From NCBI RefSeq assembly GCF_039697315.1, contig NZ_CP155619.1, positions 992,001 through 1,056,000 of the forward strand: 64,000 bases of DNA. Direction: 5' to 3'. The position numbers were made by a program, and so were the translations under genes. The notes beneath the pieces are model-generated. The model saw only the letters and a program-made list of their open reading frames with translations. It was not told the DNA's origin and ran no database searches. Source of the stretch: Pseudomonas abietaniphila (GTDB lineage Bacteria; Pseudomonadota; Gammaproteobacteria; Pseudomonadales; Pseudomonadaceae). Shown here piece by piece: positions 39,179 through 48,686 of this stretch. The stretch's first letter is position 1. Every line of letters starts with the position of its first letter.

Positions 39179-40594
39179 ATGAGCAACCAGATTCCGGTAC
39201 ACAACGTCACGCCGCCGGCCAAAAAAGACGATGACACCGTCGACCTCTACGCCTCTCGGGAGAAGATTTACACCCGGGCGTTCACCGGGCTGTTTCGCAA
39301 CCTGCGGATCGGCGGCGGACTGGTGCTGTTTCTGTTGTACTTTGGCACCGTCTGGCTCGACTGGGGCGGCCATCAGGCCGTGTGGTGGAACCTGCCCGAG
39401 CGCAAGTTCTACATTTTCGGGGCGACGTTCTGGCCACAGGATTTCATCCTGCTGTCCGGCATTCTGATCGTCAGCGCCTTCGGGCTGTTTTTCATTACCG
39501 TATTCGCGGGGCGCGTCTGGTGCGGATACACCTGCCCGCAGAGCGTGTGGACCTGGATCTTCATGTGGTGCGAAAAGGTCACCGAGGGCGACCGCAACCA
39601 GCGCATGAAACTGGACAAGGCGCCAATGAGCGCCAACAAGTTCACCCGTAAACTGGCCAAACACAGCCTGTGGCTACTGATCGGGTTCGTCACCGGCCTG
39701 ACCTTCGTCGGTTATTTCTCACCCATCCGCGAGCTCACCGTGGACTTCTTCACTGGCCAGGCGGACGGCTGGTCGTATTTCTGGATCGGTTTTTTCACCC
39801 TCGCCACCTATGGCAATGCGGGCTGGCTGCGCGAACAAGTGTGCATCTACATGTGCCCGTACGCGCGCTTTCAAAGCGTGATGTTCGACAAGGACACCCT
39901 GATCGTTTCCTATGACCCACGTCGTGGCGAGAAACGTGGCCCGCGCAAAAAGGAGCTGGATTACAAGGCGAACGGACTGGGCGACTGCATCGATTGCACG
40001 ATGTGCGTGCAGGTGTGCCCGACCGGAATCGACATTCGCGACGGGCTGCAGATCGAGTGCATCGGCTGCGCCGCCTGCATCGATGCCTGCGACACCATCA
40101 TGGACAAGATGAGCTACCCTCGCGGGCTGATCAGCTACACCACCGAACACAACCTGTCCGGGCAAACGACGCACAAGCTGCGGCCTCGTCTGATCGGTTA
40201 TGCGGTGGTGCTGGTGGTGATGATCGGCGCGCTGACGGGCGCATTCTTCATGCGCTCGCTGGTGGGCTTCGACGTCAGCAAAGACCGCGTGCTGTATCGC
40301 GAAAATGCCGAAGGGCGTATCGAAAACGTCTACAGCCTGAAGGTGATGAACAAGGATCAGGTCGATCACACCTACGTGCTTGACGCCACGGGTCTGCCGG
40401 ACCTGAAACTGCAAGGGCGACGGGAGATCAAGGTGGCCGCCGGCGAGATCTTCACCCTGCCGGTCGAGCTGTCGGTTTCACCGGAAAGACTCCCGTCCAG
40501 CACCAACGAGGTGACGTTCAACCTCAAGGACATTGAAAACAGCGGCACCGAAATTCAAGCCAAGAGCCGATTCATCGGCCCACACGTTCGTTAA
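39179..40594 (+). CDS. ccoG: Cbb3 oxidase assembly protein CcoG (FixG/RdxA)
   Basis: A 471-residue polyferredoxin-like inner-membrane protein. Five hydrophobic segments enclose a cytoplasmic domain with ferredoxin-type cysteines (CIDCTMCVQVCP; CIGCAACIDACD) and further CGYTCPQSVW and YMCPYARFQ motifs. It reduces Cu(II) for delivery to the CuB site. It starts the ccoGHIS assembly operon, with ccoH 3 bases downstream. Confidence 0.95.
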   Translation: MSNQIPVHNVTPPAKKDDDTVDLYASREKIYTRAFTGLFRNLRIGGGLVLFLLYFGTVWLDWGGHQAVWWNLPERKFYIFGATFWPQDFILLSGILIVSAFGLFFITVFAGRVWCGYTCPQSVWTWIFMWCEKVTEGDRNQRMKLDKAPMSANKFTRKLAKHSLWLLIGFVTGLTFVGYFSPIRELTVDFFTGQADGWSYFWIGFFTLATYGNAGWLREQVCIYMCPYARFQSVMFDKDTLIVSYDPRRGEKRGPRKKELDYKANGLGDCIDCTMCVQVCPTGIDIRDGLQIECIGCAACIDACDTIMDKMSYPRGLISYTTEHNLSGQTTHKLRPRLIGYAVVLVVMIGALTGAFFMRSLVGFDVSKDRVLYRENAEGRIENVYSLKVMNKDQVDHTYVLDATGLPDLKLQGRREIKVAAGEIFTLPVELSVSPERLPSSTNEVTFNLKDIENSGTEIQAKSRFIGPHVR

Positions 40595-40597
40595 GAG

Positions 40598-41140
40598 ATG
40601 TCAGACATGACCGCAGCAACTGCCTCAAGCCCTTGGTACAAGCATCTTTGGCCGTGGATCATCATCGCCATTCTGGCCTGCTCGGTCACGCTGACGCTGT
40701 CCATGGTGACCATTGCGGTCAACAACCCCGACAACCTGGTCAACGACAACTATTACGAAGCCGGTAAAGGGATCAACCGCTCACTGGACCGTGAGCTGCT
40801 TGCCCAGACACTGAAACTGCGTGCGACCGTCACCCTCGATGACGTGACGGGCGAAGCCGACCTGCGACTGACGGGGAACAGCCGCCCTGAAACGCTGGTA
40901 ATGAACCTGATCTCGCCGACCCAACCGGAAAAGGACCGCAAGATCGTGCTCGCGCGCAACCCTGCCCAGCCGGGTCGCTACGTCGGCCAGATGAGCGACA
41001 AGGTCGAGGGCCGGCGCTTCGTCGAACTGCTGGGCGTGGAAAACAGCCAGACCTGGCGCCTGTTCGAAGAAGAAGCCATCACCCGCGACAAGGATCTGAT
41101 CCTGGGTGACGAACCGATTCAAGGTGCGGAAAAGAAGTGA
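40598..41140 (+). CDS. ccoH: Cbb3 oxidase assembly protein CcoH (FixH)
   Basis: A 180-residue single-pass protein. The membrane helix (WPWIIIAILACSVTLTLSMV) is followed by PDNLVNDNYYEAGKGIN, the FixH signature, and a beta-rich periplasmic domain. It is needed for early cbb3 assembly and interacts with CcoI/CcoN. It is four bases from ccoG. Confidence 0.93.
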   Translation: MSDMTAATASSPWYKHLWPWIIIAILACSVTLTLSMVTIAVNNPDNLVNDNYYEAGKGINRSLDRELLAQTLKLRATVTLDDVTGEADLRLTGNSRPETLVMNLISPTQPEKDRKIVLARNPAQPGRYVGQMSDKVEGRRFVELLGVENSQTWRLFEEEAITRDKDLILGDEPIQGAEKK

Positions 41141-41142
41141 GA

Positions 41143-41205
41143 ATGACGATCGAGCGTCACGACCCTCTTTACCACGCAGCGCGTGGGAACGATCCGTGGT
41201 CATAA
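41143..41205 (+). repeat. Short repeat-derived segment between ccoH and ccoI
   Basis: It contains ACGCAGCGCGTGGGAACGAT, a form of the dispersed CACGCAGAGCGTGGGAACGA element common in pseudomonads. It also encodes a 20-codon frame (MTIERHDP...) that ends inside the ccoI start and could couple translation, or be chance. Confidence 0.45.
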
Positions 41206-43646
41206 CGCCTTGTTTCCACTGCGCCCTGCCCGTTCCACCTGGAGGTCGTTTCACCGCTGTGGTACTCGGCGAAGCCCGTGAATTCTGCTGCCCCGGTTGT
41301 CAGGCCGTGGCACAGGCCATCGTCGCGGGCGGCCTGGAAAGCTATTACGGCCACCGCAGCGAAGCCTCGACCAATCCGCAGGCCCTGCCTTCACAATTGC
41401 TCGACGAGCAGGCGCTGTACGACCGGCCCGACGTGCAGGCACCTTTCGTGCTGCACGACGAGGACCTGGCCGAGACCACGCTGATGATCGAAGGCGTCAG
41501 CTGCGCCGCCTGTGGCTGGTTGATCGAGCGCCATTTGCGAACCTTCCCGGCCGTCGTAGAAGCACGCCTGAACCTGTCCAGTCACCGACTTTACCTGCGC
41601 TGGAAAGACGCTGCCCTGCCGCTCAGCCAGGTGCTGAACGAACTGCGCAGCATCGGTTACGCAGGCCATCCCTGGCAGGCCGACAAAGCCAGCGAGCAGT
41701 TGGCGCAAGATAACCGGCGCAGCCTGCGTCAGCTGGGCGTTGCCGGCCTGCTGTGGTTTCAGGCCATGATGGCGACGATGGCCACGTGGCCTGAATTCAA
41801 CATTGACCTCAGTCCCGAAATGCACACCATCCTGCGCTGGGTGGCGATGTTTCTGACCACGCCGATTGTGTTCTACAGCTGCGCGCCGTTTTTCAGAGGC
41901 GCCTTTCGAGACCTTCGCACGCGTCATCTGACAATGGATGTCTCGGTGTCACTGGCCATCGGCCTGGCTTACGTGGCTGGCATCTGGACCGCGATCACCG
42001 GCGTCGGCGAGCTGTACTTCGACGCGGTGGGCATGTTCGCGCTGTTCTTGCTGACCGGACGCTACCTGGAACGGCGCGCGCGGGAACGCACCGCGGCCGC
42101 CACCGCGCAATTGATCAACCTGCTGCCTGCGTCCTGCCTGCGCGTGAATGAGGACGGTCAGAGCGAGCGGATTCTGCTCAGTGAGCTGCGCCTCAACGAC
42201 CAGGTGATGGTGCATCCTGGCGCGGTGCTGCCGGCAGACGGACGTATTGTTGCCGGTCAGTCGAGCATCGATGAATCGCTGCTCACCGGAGAATACCTGC
42301 CTCACCCGCGCGCCCCCGGCGATGCCGTGACCGCGGGCACGCTGAACGTCGAAAGCGTGCTCACCGTCGAAGTTCTCGCCCTCGGCCCCGAGACCCGATT
42401 GTCGGCCATCGTCCGGTTGCTTGAGCGCGCTCAGTCCGAGAAACCGCGCCTGGCGCAGATCGCTGATCGCGCGGCGCAGTGGTTCTTGCTGATCTCGCTG
42501 ATTGCCGCGGCCGTCATCGGCGTGATGTGGTGGCAGCTGGACCCGAGTCGAGCATTCTGGATCGTCTTGGCCATGCTGGTCGCCACCTGCCCGTGCGCGC
42601 TGTCACTGGCGACACCGACGGCGTTGACCACCGCCACCGGCACGCTGCATACACTCGGGCTGCTGCTGACGCGTGGACACGTGCTGGAAGGGCTTAATCA
42701 GATCGATACGGTGATCTTCGACAAGACCGGCACACTGACCGAAGGCCGTTTGACACTCAGGACGATCCGCAGCCTGGGACCGCTGGGCAGTGAAGAGTGT
42801 CTGAGCCTGGCGGCGGCGCTTGAAAGCCGCTCGGAACACCCTATCGCCCGGGCGTTCGGCAACACGCCGCTGATGGCTGACGACGTGGTCAGCACGCCGG
42901 GCCTGGGGCTTGAGGGACGCGTCGGGACGCGACAACTGCGCATCGGTCAGGCAGACTTCGTCTGTGCGCTCAGTGACAGCCCCGTGCCGACCCTGCCGGA
43001 TGAGCCCGGTCAATGGTTGTTGCTGGGCGACGAGACTCAGGTGCTGGCCTGGCTGGTGCTGGACGATCGCGTGCGCGACGACGCCGCCACCTTGGTCCAG
43101 GCCTGCAAGCAGCGTGGCTGGAAGACCTTGCTACTGTCCGGGGACAGCTCACCGATGGTCGCCAGCGTGGCCGCACAATTGGGCATCGACGAAACGCGCG
43201 GCAGTCTGCGCCCGGATGACAAGCTGCAGATTCTGCAAGAGCTCAGAGCGCAGGGGCACAAGGTGTTGATGCTGGGTGATGGCATCAACGACGTGCCGGT
43301 CATGGCCGCCGCTGACATCAGCGTTGCCATGGGGTCTGCCACCGATCTGGCGAAAACAACTGCCGACGCAGTGCTGCTGTCCAATCGTTTACAGGCGTTG
43401 GTTCAGGCGTTCACGCTGGCTCGGCGGACGCGCCGCGTCATCCTGCAAAATCTGTGGTGGGCTGCGCTTTACAATGGCCTCATGCTGCCGTTCGCCGCGC
43501 TGGGCTGGATCACGCCCCTGTGGGCGGCTGCGGGCATGTCCGTCAGTTCGCTGATCGTTGTACTGAATGCGCTGCGTCTGACGCGCATGAAGGTCGATGC
43601 GGCCACGCCTGCGTTGGTCGGCAGCCACCGGCCATTGCCGGCATGA
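41196..43646 (+). CDS. ccoI: Copper-exporting P1B-type ATPase CcoI (FixI)
   Basis: An 816-residue copper pump that supplies copper for the cbb3 oxidase. In order: an N-terminal cysteine-rich segment (CFHCALPVP; FCCPGCQAV), a heavy-metal-associated domain (GVSCAACGW), eight membrane helices, the channel motif TCPCALSLATP, the phosphorylation site DKTGTLTEG, the nucleotide-binding region and the hinge GDGINDVPV. The likely start is the GTG before VITPCFHC; an in-frame ATG 90 bases upstream lies inside ccoH and a repeat and would add non-family residues. Confidence 0.95.
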   Translation: MVITPCFHCALPVPPGGRFTAVVLGEAREFCCPGCQAVAQAIVAGGLESYYGHRSEASTNPQALPSQLLDEQALYDRPDVQAPFVLHDEDLAETTLMIEGVSCAACGWLIERHLRTFPAVVEARLNLSSHRLYLRWKDAALPLSQVLNELRSIGYAGHPWQADKASEQLAQDNRRSLRQLGVAGLLWFQAMMATMATWPEFNIDLSPEMHTILRWVAMFLTTPIVFYSCAPFFRGAFRDLRTRHLTMDVSVSLAIGLAYVAGIWTAITGVGELYFDAVGMFALFLLTGRYLERRARERTAAATAQLINLLPASCLRVNEDGQSERILLSELRLNDQVMVHPGAVLPADGRIVAGQSSIDESLLTGEYLPHPRAPGDAVTAGTLNVESVLTVEVLALGPETRLSAIVRLLERAQSEKPRLAQIADRAAQWFLLISLIAAAVIGVMWWQLDPSRAFWIVLAMLVATCPCALSLATPTALTTATGTLHTLGLLLTRGHVLEGLNQIDTVIFDKTGTLTEGRLTLRTIRSLGPLGSEECLSLAAALESRSEHPIARAFGNTPLMADDVVSTPGLGLEGRVGTRQLRIGQADFVCALSDSPVPTLPDEPGQWLLLGDETQVLAWLVLDDRVRDDAATLVQACKQRGWKTLLLSGDSSPMVASVAAQLGIDETRGSLRPDDKLQILQELRAQGHKVLMLGDGINDVPVMAAADISVAMGSATDLAKTTADAVLLSNRLQALVQAFTLARRTRRVILQNLWWAALYNGLMLPFAALGWITPLWAAAGMSVSSLIVVLNALRLTRMKVDAATPALVGSHRPLPA

Positions 43647-43686
43647 ACGCGTTTTCTCTGCACACGCCCTGGATTTCGGAGGCTCA

Positions 43687-43902
43687 ATGCCCGCGCTTTA
43701 CATCATGATCCCGGTGGCCCTGCTGATTGTGGCGGTGGCGATCTACGTGTTTTTCTGGGCGGTGGACAGCGGTCAGTACGATGACCTCGACGGTCCGGCG
43801 CACAGCATTCTGTTCGATGATCAGGATCCGGGGCACAAGGCCGGGGTGGATGAGGCGTCGGGAAAAAGCGGGCAGCAAGCGGACGAGAAGAACATCGGGT
43901 GA
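43687..43902 (+). CDS. ccoS: Cbb3 oxidase maturation protein CcoS
   Basis: A 71-residue small membrane protein: one helix (MIPVALLIVAVAIYVFFWAV) followed by the CcoS signature DSGQYDDLDGPAHSILFDD and an acidic tail. It is required for cofactor insertion into CcoN. The ATG follows GGAGG by 4 bases. Last gene of ccoGHIS. Confidence 0.95.
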   Translation: MPALYIMIPVALLIVAVAIYVFFWAVDSGQYDDLDGPAHSILFDDQDPGHKAGVDEASGKSGQQADEKNIG

Positions 43903-43930
43903 TGAATCCACAATTAACGGTGCATCGACT

Positions 43931-44099
43931 GGCCTCTTCGCGAGCAAGCTCGCTCCCACAGGGGACCCGTTTTTCGACGTCAGACCTTTATTCGCCGGAG
44001 CTTGTCGATAATGGAAACCCATTACGGACAATGATCTTCACGCCTGTTCACGACTCGACACCCTTCCCCTGTGGGAGTGAGCTTGCTCACGAAGAGGCC
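43931..44099. repeat. Large REP doublet
   Basis: Outer arms GGCCTCTTCG...CGCTCCCACAGGGGA and the inverted TCCCCTGTGGGAGTG...CGAAGAGGCC pair almost perfectly over 34 bases and enclose about 95 bases. It overlaps the region just before the TauE-like gene. Confidence 0.83.
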
Positions 44100-44133
44100 C
44101 CGGCGGCCGCCATCACGGCACCGGGTCACCACC

Positions 44134-44817
44134 ATGTCTGATCTACTCCCCCAACTGCTCTCGGCCCTGATCCTCGGCCTGCTCGGCGGCGGGCATTGCC
44201 TGGGCATGTGCGGCGGCCTGATGGGGGCGTTGACCATGGCGATCCCCAAAGAGCAACGCAGCCGACGCTTTCGCCTGTTGCTGGCCTACAACGTCGGGCG
44301 CATTTTCAGTTATGCCTGCGCGGGATTGCTGATTGGCCTGGCGGGATGGGCGGTCGCCAACAGCCCCGGCGCGATGGTGCTCCGTGTGATGGCTGCCCTG
44401 TTGTTGATCACCATGGGTCTGTACCTGGCGGGATGGTGGAGCGGTCTGACGCACATTGAAGGGTTGGGACGCTGGCTCTGGCGGTACATTCAGCCGGTTG
44501 CCAGCCGACTGCTGCCGGTGTCGAGCCTGCCTCGCGCGTTGCTGCTCGGCGGATTGTGGGGCTGGTTGCCCTGCGGACTGGTCTACAGCACCCTGCTCTG
44601 GTCGGCGAGTCAGGGCAATGCGCTTTACAGCGCGCTGTTGATGCTGGCCTTCGGGATCGGCACCTGGCCTGTCCTGATCGCCACCGGGCTTGCCGCCGAA
44701 CGCACCACGGCCTTGCTGCGCAAACGGAGCGTGCGGGTCGCCGGGGGACTGTTGGTCATTCTGTTTGGCCTGTGGACCCTGCCCGGCCCGCACCAGCACT
44801 GGTTGATGGGGCACTGA
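44134..44817 (+). CDS. TauE/SafE (DsbD_2-like) membrane protein
   Basis: A 227-residue protein of six to seven helices with the motif GGGHCLGMCGGLMGAL near the N-terminus, and WGWLPCGLVYSTLLW in the second half; the paired cysteines are typical of the DsbD_2/TauE-like group found beside cbb3 assembly genes. A role in copper or redox handling during oxidase maturation is plausible but inferred from position. The ATG MSDLLPQ was chosen; the longer frame reads through a REP element. Confidence 0.85.
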   Translation: MSDLLPQLLSALILGLLGGGHCLGMCGGLMGALTMAIPKEQRSRRFRLLLAYNVGRIFSYACAGLLIGLAGWAVANSPGAMVLRVMAALLLITMGLYLAGWWSGLTHIEGLGRWLWRYIQPVASRLLPVSSLPRALLLGGLWGWLPCGLVYSTLLWSASQGNALYSALLMLAFGIGTWPVLIATGLAAERTTALLRKRSVRVAGGLLVILFGLWTLPGPHQHWLMGH

Positions 44818-44850
44818 ACATTAACCCACCCGTCGGGCGCGTTAGCTTCC

Positions 44851-44939
44851 TGTAGGAGCGAATTCATTCGCGATTGGCAGGATGGGGTCGCTGGACCTCT
44901 GTCGCCTACCCTACCTTTCGCGAATGAATTCGCTCCCAC
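44851..44939. repeat. REP palindrome
   Basis: TGTAGGAGCGAATTCATTCG and inverted CGAATGAATTCGCTCCCAC, between the TauE-like gene and hemN. A second family-type (GAATTCATTC arms) reused at 49.9, 57.0 and 63.7 kb. Confidence 0.88.
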
Positions 44940-44958
44940 TGAGGATGTCGGCCATCCA

Positions 44959-44972
44959 TTGATCCAGGTCAA
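44959..44972 (+). promoter_or_regulatory. Anr/FNR-type box upstream of hemN
   Basis: TTGATCCAGGTCAA matches the TTGAT-N4-ATCAA consensus at nine of ten defined positions. It lies 62 bases before the hemN ATG, a normal activator distance, and the regulator gene anr is immediately downstream of hemN. Confidence 0.8.
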
Positions 44973-45033
44973 TAGTGGCCCGATCCGCTCTCCCTAAACT
45001 GCCTTCACCGCCAGCCTTTTCGGGAATGCCCGC

Positions 45034-46416
45034 ATGCTCGACGACCTTCGTTGGGACTCTGACCTCATCCGCCGCTACGACCTGACAGGACCGCGTTACA
45101 CGTCCTATCCCACTGCGGTGCAGTTTCATACGCAGGTGGGTGCGTTCGATCTGTTGCATGCGCTGCGTGAAAGCCGCAAGACCGTGCGTCCCTTGTCCCT
45201 GTACGTGCACATCCCGTTCTGCGCCAACATTTGCTACTACTGCGCCTGCAACAAGGTCATCACCAAAGATCGCAGCCGCGCTCAAGTTTATTTGCAGCGA
45301 CTGAAACAGGAGATCCAGACGATCGCTCGCCATGTCGACGGTCGTCAGGTGGTCGAGCAACTGCATTTCGGTGGCGGCACGCCGACCTTTCTCAGCCATG
45401 TCGAATTGCGTGAGTTGATCGCGCACCTGCGCCAGCACTTCACCCTGCTGGACGATCACTCCGGCGACTACGGCATCGAGATCGACCCGCGCGAGGCCGA
45501 CTGGTCGACCATGGGCCTGCTGCGTGAACTGGGCTTCAACCGTGTCAGCCTCGGCGTGCAAGACCTCGATCCGCTGGTGCAACGCGCGATCAACCGGCTG
45601 CAAAGCCTGGATGAAACCCGCGCGATCGTCGAAGCCGCCCGCACGCTGCAATTTCGCTCGGTGAACATCGACCTCATCTACGGACTGCCACTGCAGACAC
45701 CCGAGGGTTTCGCGCGCACGGTCGACGAAGTCATTGCCCTGCAACCCGATCGTCTGTCGGTTTTCAACTACGCGCACCTGCCCGAACGCTTCATGCCCCA
45801 GCGGCGTATCGACACGGCGCAGTTGCCCAGCGCCGAACATAAACTGCAGATGCTGCAGCGCACCATCGAGCAGCTGACCGGGGCCGGTTACCGCTACATC
45901 GGCATGGACCACTTCGCTCTGCCCGATGACGACCTGGCCATTGCTCAGGAAGAAGGCACGCTGCAGCGCAACTTCCAGGGTTACACCACCCACGGCCATT
46001 GCGACCTGATCGGCCTGGGAGTCTCGGCCATCAGCCAGATCGGTGACCTGTATGCGCAGAACAGCAACGACCTCAACGACTATCAGAACCTGATCGCCAG
46101 CGATCAACTGGCGACCAAACGCGGGTTGATCTGCAACGATGACGACCGCATAAGGCGTGCGGTCATTCAGCAGTTGATCTGTCACTGCTCGCTCGATTTC
46201 GGCCCGATCAACGAAGCATTCGGTATCGATTTCCGTAGCTATTTCAGCGAAATCTGGCCCAGGTTGCTGCAGATGGCCAAAGACGGACTGATTCACCTGG
46301 ACAGCAACGGCATCCGCGTCACCCCGGCCGGCCGCTTGTTGGTGCGCTCGATCTGTATGGTCTTCGACGCTTACATGAGTGTGCAGAACCGTCAGCGGTT
46401 TTCGCGAGTGATCTAG
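45034..46416 (+). CDS. hemN: Oxygen-independent coproporphyrinogen III oxidase
   Basis: A 460-residue radical-SAM enzyme that decarboxylates coproporphyrinogen III in heme synthesis without oxygen. The [4Fe-4S] motif CxxxCxxC is at 63, 67 and 70 (HIPFCANICYYCACNK), followed by HFGGGTPTFL, EIDPRE and the HemN-specific VSLGVQDLDP. It supplies heme under low oxygen, which fits its Anr-type box and its place between the cco assembly genes and anr. Confidence 0.97.
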   Translation: MLDDLRWDSDLIRRYDLTGPRYTSYPTAVQFHTQVGAFDLLHALRESRKTVRPLSLYVHIPFCANICYYCACNKVITKDRSRAQVYLQRLKQEIQTIARHVDGRQVVEQLHFGGGTPTFLSHVELRELIAHLRQHFTLLDDHSGDYGIEIDPREADWSTMGLLRELGFNRVSLGVQDLDPLVQRAINRLQSLDETRAIVEAARTLQFRSVNIDLIYGLPLQTPEGFARTVDEVIALQPDRLSVFNYAHLPERFMPQRRIDTAQLPSAEHKLQMLQRTIEQLTGAGYRYIGMDHFALPDDDLAIAQEEGTLQRNFQGYTTHGHCDLIGLGVSAISQIGDLYAQNSNDLNDYQNLIASDQLATKRGLICNDDDRIRRAVIQQLICHCSLDFGPINEAFGIDFRSYFSEIWPRLLQMAKDGLIHLDSNGIRVTPAGRLLVRSICMVFDAYMSVQNRQRFSRVI

Positions 46417-46536
46417 GACATTTGCGTAGTAGCAGCAGGAATTCATTTCACGCCATGGAGGGCGCGTGCTAGTCGAGGCCTTGACCCGTGGGTTACCCTT
46501 ACGACTTATGTGTGTTTTATTACAAGGAATTACCCG

Positions 46537-47271
46537 ATGTCTGAGCCAGTAAAGATGCGCGCTCATACCCAGGCTCACTGCAAGGATTGCAGCCTGGCCC
46601 CGTTGTGCCTCCCGCTTTCATTGAACCTTGAAGACATGGATGCACTCGACGAGATCGTCAAACGTGGCCGTCCCCTGAAAAAAGGCGAGTTCCTGTTTCG
46701 CCAGGGCGACACCTTCGATTCGGTGTATGCCGTGCGGTCCGGCGCGCTGAAGACCTTCAGCTTGAGCGACGGCGGTGAAGAACAGCTCACCGGCTTCCAT
46801 CTGCCCAGTGAACTGGTCGGATTGTCAGGCATGGACGCAGAGGCTTATCCGGTCTCCGCCCAAGCCATGGAAACCACCTCGGTGTGTGAAATCCCCTTCG
46901 AGCGTCTGGATGAGTTGTCGGTGCAATTGCCGCAACTGCGTCGTCAGCTGATGCGCGTCATGAGCCGCGAGATCCGCGACGACCAACAAATGATGCTGTT
47001 GCTGTCGAAGAAAACAGCAGACGAGCGCATTGCGACCTTTCTGGTCAACCTGTCTGCCCGTTTCCGGGCGCGCGGCTTTTCAGCCAATCAGTTCCGCCTG
47101 AGCATGTCGCGCAACGAAATCGGCAATTACCTGGGGCTGGCGGTGGAGACCGTGTCTCGGGTGTTCACCCGCTTTCAGCAGAACGCGCTGATCGCCGCCG
47201 AAGGCAAGGAAATTCACATTCTTGACCCCATCCAGCTGTGCGCGCTGGCGGGCGGTTCGCTGGAAAGCTGA
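46537..47271 (+). CDS. anr: Anaerobic transcriptional regulator Anr (FNR family)
   Basis: A 244-residue Crp/FNR regulator. [4Fe-4S] ligands are C15, C18, C24 and C117 ([18 protein letters not shown]). The cyclic-nucleotide-like barrel is followed by the dimer helix and a helix-turn-helix with the recognition segment [20 protein letters not shown]; its E..SR pattern reads TTGAT half-sites. It senses oxygen and activates hemN and micro-aerobic genes. The ATG follows AAGGA by 8 bases; a longer in-frame start would add nine residues. Confidence 0.97.
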   Translation: MSEPVKMRAHTQAHCKDCSLAPLCLPLSLNLEDMDALDEIVKRGRPLKKGEFLFRQGDTFDSVYAVRSGALKTFSLSDGGEEQLTGFHLPSELVGLSGMDAEAYPVSAQAMETTSVCEIPFERLDELSVQLPQLRRQLMRVMSREIRDDQQMMLLLSKKTADERIATFLVNLSARFRARGFSANQFRLSMSRNEIGNYLGLAVETVSRVFTRFQQNALIAAEGKEIHILDPIQLCALAGGSLES

Positions 47272-47337
47272 TGGCGGCACAGACCGGGCAGGCTTAAACT
47301 ACGCTCTTCGCGTGTACTGCCTGCCCGAGACCTTTCG

Positions 47338-47886
47338 ATGATTTTCGACGAATTCAGCTTCAAATCCCTGATCCGCCCGGTGGTGGACTTTCCCAAGCCT
47401 GGCGTCATTTTTCGCGACATCACCCCACTGTTTCAATCGCCCAAGGCGTTGCGCCTGGTGATGGACAGCTTCGTGCAGCGTTACATCGATTCGGACTTCA
47501 CCCACGTGGGTGCCATGGATGCACGCGGATTTCTGATCGGCTCGATCATCGCCTACGAGCTCAACAAACCTCTGGTGCTGTTCCGCAAACAGGGCAAGCT
47601 TCCCGCCGACGTGCTGGCAGAGGGTTATCAGACCGAATACGGCGAAGCGTTTCTGGAAGTCCACGCCGACAGCCTGTGCGACGGCGACTCGGTGGTGATG
47701 TTCGATGACCTGATCGCCACGGGCGGCACGCTGATCGCAGCCGCCAATCTCATCCGCCGCATGGGCGCAAAAGTGCATGAAGCGGCCGCCATCATCGACC
47801 TGCCTGAACTGGGCGGCTCGCAGCGCCTGCAAGACATGGAAATCCCGACGTTCTGCCTGACGCAGTTTGCGTTGACCGATAAATAA
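47338..47886 (+). CDS. apt: Adenine phosphoribosyltransferase
   Basis: A 182-residue purine-salvage enzyme converting adenine and PRPP to AMP. The PRPP loop [14 protein letters not shown] is intact, with [16 protein letters not shown] and [16 protein letters not shown]. It is a single gene downstream of anr as in other pseudomonads. Confidence 0.96.
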   Translation: MIFDEFSFKSLIRPVVDFPKPGVIFRDITPLFQSPKALRLVMDSFVQRYIDSDFTHVGAMDARGFLIGSIIAYELNKPLVLFRKQGKLPADVLAEGYQTEYGEAFLEVHADSLCDGDSVVMFDDLIATGGTLIAAANLIRRMGAKVHEAAAIIDLPELGGSQRLQDMEIPTFCLTQFALTDK

Positions 47887-47912
47887 GCCCGCCAGACCAA
47901 GCGGCCTCCACT

Positions 47913-48000
47913 TTAGAGCCGGCTTGCCCGCGACATCGGTGCGTCATTCACTCTGCATGTGGCTGACCCGAGGCCTTCGCCAGCAAGCCGAGTCCTACAG
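47913..48000. repeat. Degenerate REP
   Basis: AGAGCCGGCTTGCCCGCGA at the left and an imperfect inverted copy TTCGCCAGCAAGCCGAGTCC at the right, between the convergent apt and recR genes. Confidence 0.55.
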
Positions 48001-48014
48001 TGCTTGGCAAAACC

Positions 48015-48617
48015 TCAAAGCTGTATCGGCTTGCGCCCGGCGAACGAATGCGCCAGCGTGCCACCGTCCACCAGTTCCAGCTCCCCACCCAACGGCACGC
48101 CGTGGGCAATCCGTGAGGTGATCAGGCCCTTGTTGTTGAGCAACTGGGCGATGTAATGCGCGGTGGCCTCACCTTCCACGGTCGGGTTAGTCGCCAGGAT
48201 CACTTCGGTGAACGTGCCCTGCTCTTCGATCCGCGCCATCAGTTGCGGAATACCAATGGCCTCAGGCCCGAGGCCATCGAGCGGCGACAGATGCCCCTTG
48301 AGCACGAAATAGCGACCGCGATAGCCCGTCTGCTCGACGGCATACACGTCCATCGGGCCTTCCACCACGCACAGCAGCGTGTCGTCCCGACGCACATCGG
48401 AACACTGAGGGCAGAGTTCTTCTTCGGTGAGGGTGCGGCATTGTTTGCAGTGTCCGACGCCTTCCATGGCCTGACTCAGCGCCTGAGCCAGGCGTGAGCC
48501 ACCGCTGCGATCGCGCTCAAGCAACTGCAACGCCATGCGCTGAGCGGTTTTCTGACCGACGCCGGGCAGAATGCGCAGGGAGTCAATCAACTGGCGAATC
48601 AGTGGGCTGAAGCTCAT
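48015..48617 (-). CDS. recR: Recombination protein RecR
   Basis: A 200-residue recombination-mediator subunit that with RecO loads RecA on gapped DNA. N-terminal helix-hairpin-helix ([20 protein letters not shown]), a zinc finger of four cysteines ([19 protein letters not shown]) and a Toprim domain ([34 protein letters not shown]) are present. The start [10 protein letters not shown] gives the standard length. It belongs to the dnaX-ybaB-recR group but is separated here by an oxidoreductase gene. Confidence 0.96.
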   Translation of the reverse strand: MSFSPLIRQLIDSLRILPGVGQKTAQRMALQLLERDRSGGSRLAQALSQAMEGVGHCKQCRTLTEEELCPQCSDVRRDDTLLCVVEGPMDVYAVEQTGYRGRYFVLKGHLSPLDGLGPEAIGIPQLMARIEEQGTFTEVILATNPTVEGEATAHYIAQLLNNKGLITSRIAHGVPLGGELELVDGGTLAHSFAGRKPIQL

Positions 48618-48686
48618 TGGGGAAAGGTCCGACAAATACACGAGACGCGGTTTATACCCGCGCCTCCGGTGAGCGTCAAATCACGC

